The notes under the pieces are model-generated. The model was not told the origin of the DNA. It searched no databases and saw only the letters and a program-made list of their open reading frames with translations. Below, one piece after another: positions 48,801-59,700 of a stretch of DNA of 64,000 bases (position 1 is its first letter; the number at the start of each line of letters is the position of its first letter). Made by a program: the position numbers and the translations under genes. This DNA comes from Halorhodospira halophila (lineage in GTDB: Bacteria; Pseudomonadota; Gammaproteobacteria; Nitrococcales; Halorhodospiraceae): NCBI RefSeq assembly GCF_016653405.1, contig NZ_NHSN01000016.1, forward strand, positions 62,001 to 126,000. The letters run 5' to 3'.

Positions 48801-49347
48801 CGAGCCATACGAGCCGAAGGCGCTCGCGGACCTCTGAATCCCGAAGATCCTCCAGGCGGATTCTGTGTTGAGCTGGGCTGGGGTATGGGACGTAGTTGCC
48901 GCCGCTACGTGAGAACTCCGAGTAGCACTCGATGACCTGCCCCACATCGACCACCAGGATGAACGGTGGCCGACCTTCCCATGCTGGCAGCGCCCGAACG
49001 TAGCCCTGGGCTTGCTCAAACGCCCGCTTGAGGGCCTTGTCCCAGCCGGTGGTGTTCTCTCCGGCCCTGATCTTCTTCGATTCCAGAACGAAGCAGCCAC
49101 GCCGGTAGAGATCCGCCCTCCGGTTGTGGACGGAACCATCTGGGCCGTGCTCATGCAGGCGCCGCTCGAAGACGTACTCGTTCTCCTCAGCCTGGTCCCC
49201 GGCAGGATCGGGCTTCGGAAGCTCTAGGGCATCACACAGCTCGGTGAGAAAGAGTTGGGAGTTGGCTTGCTCGGTCCCCGCGACACCGCTCCAACGGCTG
49301 ATGAACTGCTCGACCGGGTGTTCCGTGTCTACTGCTTGCTCGGCCAT
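45874..49347 (-). CDS. Fused restriction-modification enzyme (type IIG/MmeI- or DISARM-like methylase)
   Basis: A 1,157-residue protein. The N terminus has a PD-(D/E)xK-type nuclease signature, [18 protein letters not shown] (D-x9-E-S-K, near residues 80-97). A helical linker and the [22 protein letters not shown] segment follow. The gamma-class N6-adenine methylase has motif I [22 protein letters not shown] and motif IV [16 protein letters not shown] target-recognition region comes next, and the last ~60 residues look like a winged helix ([22 protein letters not shown]). The layout fits single-chain type IIG/IIL enzymes, though MmeI is shorter (about 920). DISARM DrmMI-like methylases are similar, but no DISARM partners lie nearby. 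GAGGACAAGG precedes ATG 49347. Confidence 0.82.
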   Translation of the reverse strand: [1157 protein letters not shown]

Positions 49348-49471
49348 CCTTGTCCTCGGGCGCAGAGTGCGAGTACGTTTCCCACGAGGCTTATCAGGGT
49401 ACCATCTCGCCCCTCGGTAGCCGAGCAGCCCGGCCTTTCACTTGCCTTGATGGGAGTCAATCACGCTCGAC

Positions 49472-49696
49472 ATGCCACATAGGTCTATGCCTAACCCGGG
49501 CGGCCACGCTCCCCGGTGGATCAAAAACGATTGGACTGGTCAGCAACACCGACCGCCGAGGGGGTTGCCACCTGACGCGCTTGTCGAGGTCGAACTCCGC
49601 GACGGCGAACGCGAGACCAATATCGCAACTCGCTTCGTTTGGAGCCACACGGGGAGCGAGGTAGACATCCTACGTTATCGTCACCTCATCACCTGA
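49472..49696 (+). CDS. Small phage-style protein of unknown function
   Basis: Up to 74 residues; the start is uncertain (ATG 49472 or ATG 49487). The core WIKNDWTGQQHRPPRGLPPDALVEVELRDGERE and the end FVWSHTGSEVDILRYRHL follow a pattern often seen in short phage proteins (W-x-G, PPxxLVEVxLRDG, WxHxGxxxDIxxYR). It converges with the HNH gene and overlaps its last 8 bases. The function is unknown. Confidence 0.55.
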   Translation: MPHRSMPNPGGHAPRWIKNDWTGQQHRPPRGLPPDALVEVELRDGERETNIATRFVWSHTGSEVDILRYRHLIT

Positions 49697-50549
49697 CAGA
49701 TGAAGCGCTTTCAAATAGTTCCTGTTTCTCAATTTCTTGGATATGAGCTAACAGCCTCTCATTGAATTGCGCGCCATCATCACCATGATGGCATCGCCGG
49801 TGGCAATTCGGGCAGAGGGCAGCGACATAACGCGGATCATCCGGCCCCTCATCAGCAAGGCGCAGGATGTGATGTGGCTCCAAGTATGGAGATCCATTTG
49901 CGCGTTGAAAAGGGGCGCTGCTGTTACATCCCTCACAGATTCCCTCAGCACGAGCTAAGACATAACTCTTAACCGCGGCACTCCTTCTCCGGTACTCCTC
50001 CCGGGTTTTTTTAGAACTGGACGCAGCCGTTTGCTGTGAAGCCTCATAAGCCGCTCTGCGAAGGCTTTCTAGATCATCATAGTCAGCAGCCTCATCACCA
50101 ACATCCGCGCTGGTCGTCAACTCCTGAGGCACGAGGTGAAAGACAATGATCTGACGATCATTGCCGTCCCGGTCCTTACCCTGTCGCAACTCCCATGACG
50201 CACAAGAGAAAGTACCTTGAAAACGAACGGACTTTTCTTTTTCTAGGGTTTCAAAAAGGAGAAGCTCTTTCCCCTTTTGGGCATGGTCTCGCACAGCCTT
50301 GTTGCCGCGAACAAAAGCCATGTCGCCTATTTGACCCTCCCCCGTATACATGAAAACGCCGTCGGGAGACCAGCCATCCTCATAGCCATAGGCGGACCCG
50401 GTGCTACCGGTGAAAAGAAAAATAAATGGGTGCTCCGCGGGGGTAACGATTCCACTCTGCCGCTGCCCGCCATAGACCTTATGAATATCTCTAGCCCGGT
50501 TGTACTCACGCCCCCGAACGAATTGATGAGTTTCGATGGGTTGTGGCAC
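49689..50549 (-). CDS. SRA-like plus HNH endonuclease, type IV (McrA/ScoMcrA-like)
   Basis: A 286-residue protein. The N-terminal half resembles an SRA-type modified-base-binding domain: SGIVTPAEHPFIFLFTG, then YGYEDGWSPDGVFMYTGEGQIGDMAFVRGNKAVRDHAQKGKELLLFE. The C-terminal HNH nuclease has zinc cysteines CEGCNSS and CPNCHRRCHHG around the catalytic EPHHILRLADEGPDDPRYVAALC. Such enzymes cut DNA carrying modified cytosine or phosphorothioate and so act against modified phages. It sits with the fused restriction enzyme as part of the cargo. A clear GGAGG lies a few bases before ATG 50549. Confidence 0.88.
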   Translation of the reverse strand: MPQPIETHQFVRGREYNRARDIHKVYGGQRQSGIVTPAEHPFIFLFTGSTGSAYGYEDGWSPDGVFMYTGEGQIGDMAFVRGNKAVRDHAQKGKELLLFETLEKEKSVRFQGTFSCASWELRQGKDRDGNDRQIIVFHLVPQELTTSADVGDEAADYDDLESLRRAAYEASQQTAASSSKKTREEYRRRSAAVKSYVLARAEGICEGCNSSAPFQRANGSPYLEPHHILRLADEGPDDPRYVAALCPNCHRRCHHGDDGAQFNERLLAHIQEIEKQELFESASSVR

Positions 50550-50769
50550 GTTGCCTCCTTTCGCTTGCTACTTCCTGTCCTTGGCCTTCTCTCGTTAAAC
50601 ACTCGACCGACCCTAAAGGTCATGTCAACGTCGATTGACTCAGTGTACCCAACCGATGTTCTCAATCAAGCCGTACAGAATCCTGCTAACGCTTTGTCAC
50701 ACCGGGGACTGCGTGTCGACCAACAGGACTCGTGTCAGCGAGGGGTGTTTTGAGCTCGGGTGGTGCCGA
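50550..50769. other. Gap between the HNH gene and the end of the giant gene
   Basis: About 220 bases without a supported gene. It should contain the promoter of the minus-strand HNH gene. No terminator hairpin with a T-run was found by eye after the stop of the giant gene. Confidence 0.4.
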
Positions 50770-53700
50770 TCAGCGCGGGGCAATTGCTGCCGCCGCACTG
50801 GACAGATGGTTCGTCTTTGCCTCAACACGCCTCACCGCCCGGTTATATGCCGGATAGCTGATAGCGTTCCGCCGATAGTCGCGTTCCAGCGCTCGACGTT
50901 CGGCGTGAAGCGCGCGCCGGCGCTGTTCGATCTCCATGCTTCGGAACCAGTACCCGAGGTCCACATCGTGCCCGCGCGCCTTGATGCCGACCCCGGAGGC
51001 GAGAGACTGAGGGATACTCGCCGGGCGGTCGAGAAGGTCGCGCTCGCCGCGCAGTGCGGACATGAGTGAGGCATTGTGCCAGGAGCCTGGGATGTACGCC
51101 CCACTCGGCACGTAGGCACGCCACAAGTAGCCCATGCGCGCATTGAGCCGGTCTTGCCAGTCCGAGGCGAGCGGGTCGTAGATTTCCTGCCCGGTGAAGT
51201 TCTGCTTGTTCAGGTATAGCTCGAAGCCGATCTGGAGCGGGCCACCCATCTGCAGCCAGGCCGGTACGCCGGTGACGCCCTGCTGGGTGTCGAAGACATC
51301 GCCGGCCGGCACCCAACGCATGATGTCGAGGTACATGGGGTTGTCGTACTGGTCGCGCCACGGCAACCGCACCATGCGGTTCCAGCCGATGTCCGTGAAC
51401 GGGATCGAGGCCCAGGTCATGCCCTGGACCTCGGGGCGCATCGTGCGCCGCTCCTCGTCCTCGTCGCCGGGCTCCAGCTCGAAGGCGAGCAGGTTCGCCA
51501 GGTAACCGATGGTGATGTACTTGGCGAGCTTCCAGGGCCGGTGGGCGATGGCCGTGGCAATGGCCGGCGCCGCGCGGTAGGTGTAGCTGATAAACGGCAG
51601 CACGCTCTGCCGGGCGGCGTTCACCCAGGGGGCGCGGATGTTGTAGTCGAGGAACTGCACCCGCGCCTGCCGGGCCGCCTCGGGCGCATCCATGCCCATG
51701 CCGCGCAGGCGCATGTATGTCCCCATGCGGAAAATCTCATCCTCGACCTGGTAGAAGTCCACCATGCGCCGGTCGGCCTTCTTCACCCCGTCCCACAGCC
51801 GGTAACCAAGCTGGGAGAGGAAGCGCACCCGGCCACCCATCGACTCCTCACCGCGCCGGGCCTCGGCCAGCATCTCATCGACGATGGGCGCGAGCACATC
51901 GCGCTGGATCTCCTGGTGGACGAAGGTGCCGCCGAAGGCGCCATGCTCACGCGCCTCCTGGTACATGGGCCCCTTGTGCGCGAACTCCCGGATCCCCGCG
52001 GCAAGGTCACGCACACGCACGTCGATCAGGTCCATGAGCCCGAGGTTCGACATCACGTTGTTGACGTGGACCACGGGCGAGCGGGCGGTGTTGTGGGTGG
52101 GCACCATGCCGTCGCCGGCTAGGTACAGGTGGCTCTCCGACGAGACCGCAATGCACCGCACAGGCACCGAATCGACCGGGGTGATGGATACGATTTGTCG
52201 GTTCCCCGAGCGCCGCCGGGAGACCGAGGCCGGCCGGATCCGTTCGGCCTTGCGCCGGATTGTGGCTACGGGGCGATCCGTGTTCGGGCGGAAGTAGATT
52301 CTCCAGTGTGTGCCGACGCACTCTCCGTTCAGGCGAGACTCAGACGGACGCAGGGTCGGCTTGTACCCGAGCGAGGTCACAAGCTCTTTGATGCCCCGGG
52401 CAAGACGCTCGGAGCTGCTGATGATGATGCACTCCCCCTTGGTTGTGATGCACCCGTCAGAGTCCACGATGCCTTGCAGAAGCTCCAGCCGTTGCTGCTG
52501 CGAAGCCCGCAGATACTCGCCGGGGATGTGCTTATCGCCGATCACACCCAGGTCACGCATTCGGTCCCCGAAGTCCGCGTTGACTACCGGAGACATCGGC
52601 TCGCCGATGGATTTCTCTCGGCGGGCCTCTCGCTCGCACTCACCGCAGTTTTTCGGGTTGCGGTGACTGTCGTCGTGGCCACGGATACAGCGTCCAGGCT
52701 GCTTCTGAATCGTAAACGAATAGACGTTGTTGCGCTTATCCTTTATCGGGGCGGTGCAAACCACCCCGGATGACTCCAGGTTGGAGACAACCTCCTCCAG
52801 GTCTTGGCCGCCAACGTATAAGCGGGGGCTTCTCTTGTGGCCGTCTCCAAGCCAAACCCCCAGCGCGTAGGGCGGCAAGGGTAGGTCGGCATCCGGTAGT
52901 TCCAGTGCGCCGGCCACCGGGATCGAATGGGCCGCTTCGCCCCGATGGTTGATCGTGAGCGTGTTGCGGATTTCCTCAGTGGTACGAACGGCGCCCCCAT
53001 CGTTACGGTGGTTCGTGAACCACCAGTGCTCATCGTCGGCCACGATGCTGGTCCCATCCGAGAACTCTACCCGGTAACAGGGTCGGCCGTGCTGAACGTC
53101 CTTCACCTCCAAGACCGTGCAGGGCTTTCCGTTCTCATCGAACAGTGTGTCGCCCTCCTGGATTTCCCTCATCGTGGTCCATCCGTCCGCAGTCGGGATC
53201 GGCGTATCGAGGGCCAGGGCCTTGTTCAGCTTCCAGTGGGTCAGCAGCTTTCGCCACGTCCCCGGCGTCTGCATGATGTCCAGCTCGTTGAGGTCGCGCC
53301 AGATTTCCGGGCGCACGTACATGCCGGCCAGATCACCCCACTTGAATGCCTTGGCGCCCTTGGCCACCCGGGTCTCGGGCACCCGCACCCAATCGACGCC
53401 CACGAACGTCGAGAGCCGCCGCGCCTCCTCGGCGTTGACGATCTCCGGCGCCTCGCCGGTCTCGGTGGTCGGCTCGTGCTTGGCCCAATCCGGGTTCTTG
53501 GCGATGTCGGAGAAGAACCGGGCGCTGGAAATGTCGTGCGCGAGAAGCTGGAAGCTCTTGATGAGGTTGTAGCGCACGTCGAGAACCTGGCCCATGTCCT
53601 CCCGCTCGGCCCGGGTGTAGTCACGGCGGAGGATCAGCTTCTCGCCCCGGGTACCGGCCACCTCGAAGGTGCCGCGGCTCTCCCAGGTGTCAAAGCGCGC

Positions 53701-56700
53701 CGGAAGCTCCCGGTCGGCGGGCCAGAACACGCGCTCGCGCACGCGGCGCTGGGCCGGCTGCGCCGGGTCCATGCCGGTGAGCGGGTCCATGCCCTCGGGC
53801 GTGTACTCCAGGCGGTCGAGCATGACCCACTCGGTGCCGACCAGGTGGGTGTCGGCCTGGCCGGGGCGCAGCTTCCGGCCCCACCAGTCGCGGGGCACGT
53901 TGCGAAGCAGCCGCTCGGTGGTGACCTCCTCCTTGAGCCCGCGCATCCGCAGCGAGTCGCCGCCGATCTTCTTGCGGTGCTTGCGCTGCGCCTGGTGCAT
54001 CCACTTCGGAAGTCCCGAGAGTTCCGCCTCGTGCTTCTGGTAGCTGCGGTGCAGCCAGTCGGTGATCGCGCTATCGGCCTTTATCAGCCCAAGCTCGATC
54101 ATCTGCCCGGTCAGGTCATCTAGGGCGGCGCGGATCGGCACCGAGAGCGATTCCAGCGCCTCGGTCGGCACCTCGCCCTCATCGAGCACGCGCTGGAGCA
54201 CCAGGCGCTCCTCGCGGCTGAGGTTGGCCTTCTGAATCTGCTCGACCAACCCCTCCATCTGCCCGAGGATCCGCCGGCTCTCCGACTCTCGGGCGGCATC
54301 GCGTTGGATGAATGACTCGGGCACGCCGTAGCGGTCGATGAGCCCGGCCCGGGCCCGCTCAACCAGCGGGTGCAGCCAGCGCCCGAACATTCCCTCCGGG
54401 TCCACCGTGCGCTCGTGGAGCGTCTTGCGGATCTGCTCGGTCAGTTGCACACCCGGGCGGAAGCGGCCGTACTCATCCGTGCTGCCGGTCAGGTCGAACA
54501 CCGCGCTGAACAGCCGATCCACCGGGGCGCCCTTGCGGATGGCCTCGCTGACCTGGCGCTGCCGGTCCAACGCCTCGGTGCCCTGCTGGCCGCGGCGGGC
54601 AAAGGCCGCCTCGCCGGCCATCTGATCCGGCGTCTGCGCCTCCAGGGAGCGGTGAGCCCGGCGCAACAGGGCCCGCAGGTCGGCGTCGTTGAGTCGGATG
54701 GTCAGCCCGAGCCCGCGCAGCCACTCGCGCAGTACCGCCACCGCTCGCTCGATGATGCTGGCATGGGTGCCATCCTCGGCCATCTGCGCCAGGCGCTCCT
54801 CGGCGATGATCGCCCGGTGCGTGGCGTTCTGCGGGTCGAAGGTGCCCGGCTCGAAGTAGCTGTCGATGATCGCCTGATTGCCCCGCGCCCCGCCGGTGGC
54901 CGCCCACACCTGATTGAGCACCGGGCGGATCCGGGTGCCGAGGAGATTGCGCAGCCCGTAGTGGCCGACCGCCTCGTGCAGCAGGGTCCGCTCCAGGGCT
55001 TGGGCGCTGTCGTGGCGATCCGCCACCAGGTAGATCACCCCGCGGTAGTAGACCCCGCGCATATCCTCCAGGGCCCCGGCCTGCTCGGCCAGCGCGTGGA
55101 TGTCGGCGGGCAGGTCGCGCACGCTCTGCACCGTCTCCAGGCGCGGGCCGTCCCAGCCGGCACTGACCTTGGCAACGTGGCGCCGGGCCTGCTCAACCGG
55201 GAGCCCTTGCCCCAGGGTCGAGGACCGCTTGAGGCTCGGCCCCTCGGCCCAATCGCGCAGCGCACCAAGGTCCACGCCTTCCATCTCGTGCCCGAGCGCC
55301 ATGTCATCGACGCGCAGGCGAACATCGCCCGGTGTGCCGCGCTCGACCATCTCGGTGGCCATGCGCCGGATCTGCGCCCGCCCACGGCCATAGGGCGCCA
55401 GGGCCGGCGAGCCGCTGATCCGCACCTCGTGCGCATCGCCGTAGCGGACGTAGCGCAGGGTGCTGTCGGCGTCGTAGGCGTCCATGTCCACCACGATGTT
55501 GCTGTGGTGCCAGTCCACCGCGTCGCCCTGGCGCTGCGTGTAGTGCTCCGACGGGCCCTGCCGCGGGACCATGCCGAGCCAGGGGTCGTGGTACAGGCCG
55601 CGGGCATACCGCTCCTCGCTGCCGCCGGCCTCGCCGCCTTCCTGGCTCTCGCGGGCAAGTTCCGCCTCGATGGCCCGCACCTGGGTTTGCAGGTCTTCCA
55701 GGCGCTCGGCGCCGTCGTACTCCTGGCCCAGCCGGCTCTCGTACTCCCGAACCTCCTGCTCGGCCTCGGCGATGCGCTTGCGGTGGTGCTCGATCTCCGA
55801 CTCGAACCCGCGAAGCTGGTGCTCAAGCGACTGGATCAGACCCCGGGCCGAGCCACTCACGCGCACGTCGGCCGAGTAGTCGCCGGCACGCTTGAGCCCC
55901 ACGTCGGCGAACCGCTCGTGGGTGCCCCACACCGTCGCCATAATGTCGAAGCCGCCGATCTCGCCGATCTTCTTCGGCGGCGCCATGCCCTGCCCCTGCT
56001 TCAACTCCTCGATGCGCTGGAGCATCGCCTGGCCGGCCTCCAAGCGGTCGGTGAACGCCTGATCGCCGACCTTGGCGATGAACGCCTCGCCGCTGGTGTC
56101 CTGGCGCTGGGCGATGTCCTCCTCGATGCGCGGGATCCGGTTGACCGAGGTTTGGCGGCTCATCTGTGCGCGGTTGATCCGCTGACGGATCACCGACTGC
56201 TCGCGCTGGTGCGCCGCCTTGCGCCGCTGCTCACGCTCAAGGTTCTGGCGCAGTTCGGTGAGCTGCATGATCCGCGGGTCGGCCGTCGAGAGCGCCTTGG
56301 CCTGCTCGTACTGGCTGGCTTCGCCCAGGTCATCCATATCGCGCAGCGTCGGGTCGCCGCGGAAGAAGCCTTCGATGAAGCGCGCCTTGCGCTCCATCAT
56401 CTGCCACATGGTCGAGTCGTAGGTGCCCTTGGTCGAGTAGTCGTGAATCTCGATCTCGGGGTTCATGTTGCCCTGGCGCAGAATCCGGCCGTTGCGCTGC
56501 TCGTCGTCGGCCGGGTACCAAAGCGGGTCGAGGTTATGGACCGCGTAGAGCCGGCGCTGGGCGTTGACGCCGGTGCTCATCTTGGCCGTCGAGCCGATGA
56601 GCACGCGGACCTTGCCCTCGTTCACGTCGTTGAACAGCCGTTGCCGTGCGGCGTGGGTCTTGTAGTCGCGGATGTCGGCAATCTCTGAGCGCGGCACCCC

Positions 56701-59700
56701 GCGGCGGGCCAGTTCGGCGCGGATGTAGTTCGGCACCGAGAAGCCCCGTGTGCCCGAGAGCCCGAGGTTGGCAAAGATCATCTGCGTGGCCGGGCCAGCG
56801 TCCACCGGGGTCTCGCTGTAGCCATCGGCACGCGGCTCGTAGAACGGCTGCGCGCTCGTGCGCCGGTGGATCTCGGCCACGTTGTCGATGAGCATGTTGA
56901 GCTTGCTGCCCGGGTCTTCGCTCACCTCGCGGTCGGCCAAACGCATGTCGATGGCGGCATGGCGCCCATCGTTGATGACCGAGAGCATGATGTCGTCGCC
57001 AGGCTCCGGCGGGCCCTTGCGCCGCTCGATGGCCTCCATCCGCGCGGCCAGCTTCGCCTGATACTCGACCAGCGCCTCCGAGCGTTCGGCCAGGTTCATC
57101 TGCCGCTTGCCCCCGCGCAACCGGGGCCGGGTGACGTACTCGCCAAGCTGCTGGCTGGTCACCACGTCCATGTTCTGGCGAACCATGTTCGACAGTTCCG
57201 GGACGTTGACGAACTTGGCAAAGCGCGTCACCGACTTGTAGTTGCCGGCGGCGTCTTGCTCGAGGTCCGTGACCGTATCGCCAAAGGCGCCGGCCCAGGC
57301 GTCGAAGTGCGACAGCCCGCGCGCCTCCAACTCCTGCGGCTGGAGGTAGCGGCTGATTGTGTAGAGCTCGGCCATGGTGTTGGTCACGGCCGTCCCCGAG
57401 GCCAGCACGAGGTTCTGCCCCGGGTTCACCCGCTCCAGGTGGCGGCTCTTGGCGTACAGATCCCACGACGCCTTCGAGCCCTCGGGGCTGACCCCCTTCA
57501 CGCCGGACATCTTCGTGGCGAAGTCCAGCTTGCGGAAGTAGTGGGCCTCGTCCACGAACAGAAAATCCACCCCCATCTCCTCGAAGGTGAATACCTGGTC
57601 CGTGGCCTTCTCCGCCTTGCCGGTAAGCCGCTGCTCCAGGCGCTCGATCTGCTTCTGCAACCGGGAGCGCGTGATGCGGTTCTCGGCATCCTTGTCCATC
57701 TGCTCAAGCAGTTCGCGGTAGTCGTCGATCTGCTGCTGGATCAGACCGTCCTGGAACTCGTTGCTGACCGGGATCATCCCGAACGCCGAGTGGGTGATGA
57801 TGATGGCGTCCAGGTCCTCGCTCGCCACGTTGGCGATGAACTGCTTGCGCCGGCTGGTGTGAAAGCGCCGCTCATCTGCCACGGCAATGCGTGCCGTGGG
57901 GTACTGCTCATAGAACTCCTTGGTGAACTGCGCGAGCATGTGATTCGGGACCACGTACATGGGCTTGTTCACCAGCCCGAGCCGGCGCATTTCCATGCCC
58001 GAGCCGATCATCGCCGAGGTCTTTCCGGCGCCAACGCCGTGCGCCATGTAGGTGTTGCCCGACTGGATGATCCGCGCGATCACCCGCTTCTGATGCGGGC
58101 GCCACTGCCAAGCGGACGAGACGCCGGGCGTGGTCAGGTAGGAGCCGTCGTACTCGCGCACGACCGTCGAGTTGAACTGCTCGTTGTAGATTTCGGCCAG
58201 TTCCGCGGCCCGGCCCTCGTCCTCCCAGGCCCAGGTCGAGAACTTCTCCTTGATCGTCTTGAGCTTGTCCTGTGCCGCCTGTGTGGCCTCGGTATCGACC
58301 CAGGTGGTCCGGGTGCCGTCAGCGAGCTTTTCCGAGCGGGTGACCTGTGGCGTGCGCCGGTTCAGCGCGTGCTCGATCAGTTCGGTGGCCGACAGGTCCG
58401 CCGTTCCCCACTCGGCGGTGGACGCCGCCGATCCCTTATCCCCACTGACCTCCCAATAGGCGAGCTTCGGCGTATAGCGCGCGGTGAGCGTGCGAAGCCC
58501 TAACCCATCGGTGGCGAACCGCTCAACGATTGCCTCGGGGATCCACGGGGCGCCCAGGGTGGCGCTGATCTCCGAAGGCGTTAGATCGACCGGCTGCACC
58601 GCCTCCAGGGCGGCGACGTTGCGCTCGAACTCGGGGTTCTTCTCCGCCGCCGCCTCGGCGCGGCGCAACTTCTCGCGCACGTTGCCCGAGAGGTACGCAT
58701 CGCGCAGGACGTAGGTGTCTTCGGTGCCGGGGAGCTTGAAGATGCTCTCGCCTAGCTCCTCGATGGCCTGCGTCTGCGACTTACCCGAGAGCGCGGCGAT
58801 CTCTGGGATGTCGAGCCGGCCCTTGCGGTTGAGTACATGGAGCATCGCGTCGTTGACCGAGCGGATCTCGGGCGCGCGCTCGCGCGTGATGATGTTCTCG
58901 AAGAAAACATCGCTCTTGCCCGACTCTCCGGTTTCCTCGCTGTAGACCTCGATGGCGCGCAGGCGGTAGCTCTCGGGGTCATCCATGAACGGGTCGATGT
59001 TCTCCCGCTTCTCGATGACCAGATCCTCCATGGCGGCCGGGTCGAAGCTCCCCTCGTCGAAGCTGCGCCCCTCCCGCTCGGCCTGCTCGCGGGCGGCCTT
59101 GCGCGCGGCGGCGATCTTGGTCAGGGAGGCCCCCTCGGCAATCATCCCCGAGGCGTCGAAGTCGCCCTCGCGCCAGACCTCCCCGGCATACCGGGCTTCT
59201 TCGCGTGCCTCCGCGCGGGCGGCCTCCTGCTGAACGATGGTCGGGCGCCGGTGTTGGCGTTCGAGCTTGTTGATCGGCCCGAACCGCTCCACGAAGGCGT
59301 CGTAGGCTTCGTGGAGCCGCGCCCGGGCGACCTTGGCGTTATCCGGCTGCCCGGCCAGATCCGCGGCGTAGACCGCGCGCAGGGCATCACGGATGGGGAC
59401 CAGGCCACGGATGCGCTCGATATGCCCCTTGGGAATGCCCGCCTGCCCCTTGCCGCGGGCCTGCACCGGCACGCCGACACCATCGCGCACCTGCATCAGC
59501 CGCTCGCCGTCGAAGTAGAACGAGCCGTCCTTCTTCTGATCGGTGCCGAAGTCGATCTCCGCCCGCTCGTCCTGGGTCACCCCCTCGGCCATGACGTTCT
59601 CGGGGAACTGCTCGATGGCCCGCGCCAGGGCCTTGTCGAGCGGCTGGCCCTTGACCCCGCGCACGGCGTAGCGATTCTCGTAGAGCGGGTCAAAGAAGCC

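Noticed and set aside
54370-56688. A 772-codon plus-strand frame opposite the giant gene
   Set aside because: It is antisense to the helicase region, whose motifs are clear; the plus-strand product is Leu/Ala/His/Arg-rich without domains.
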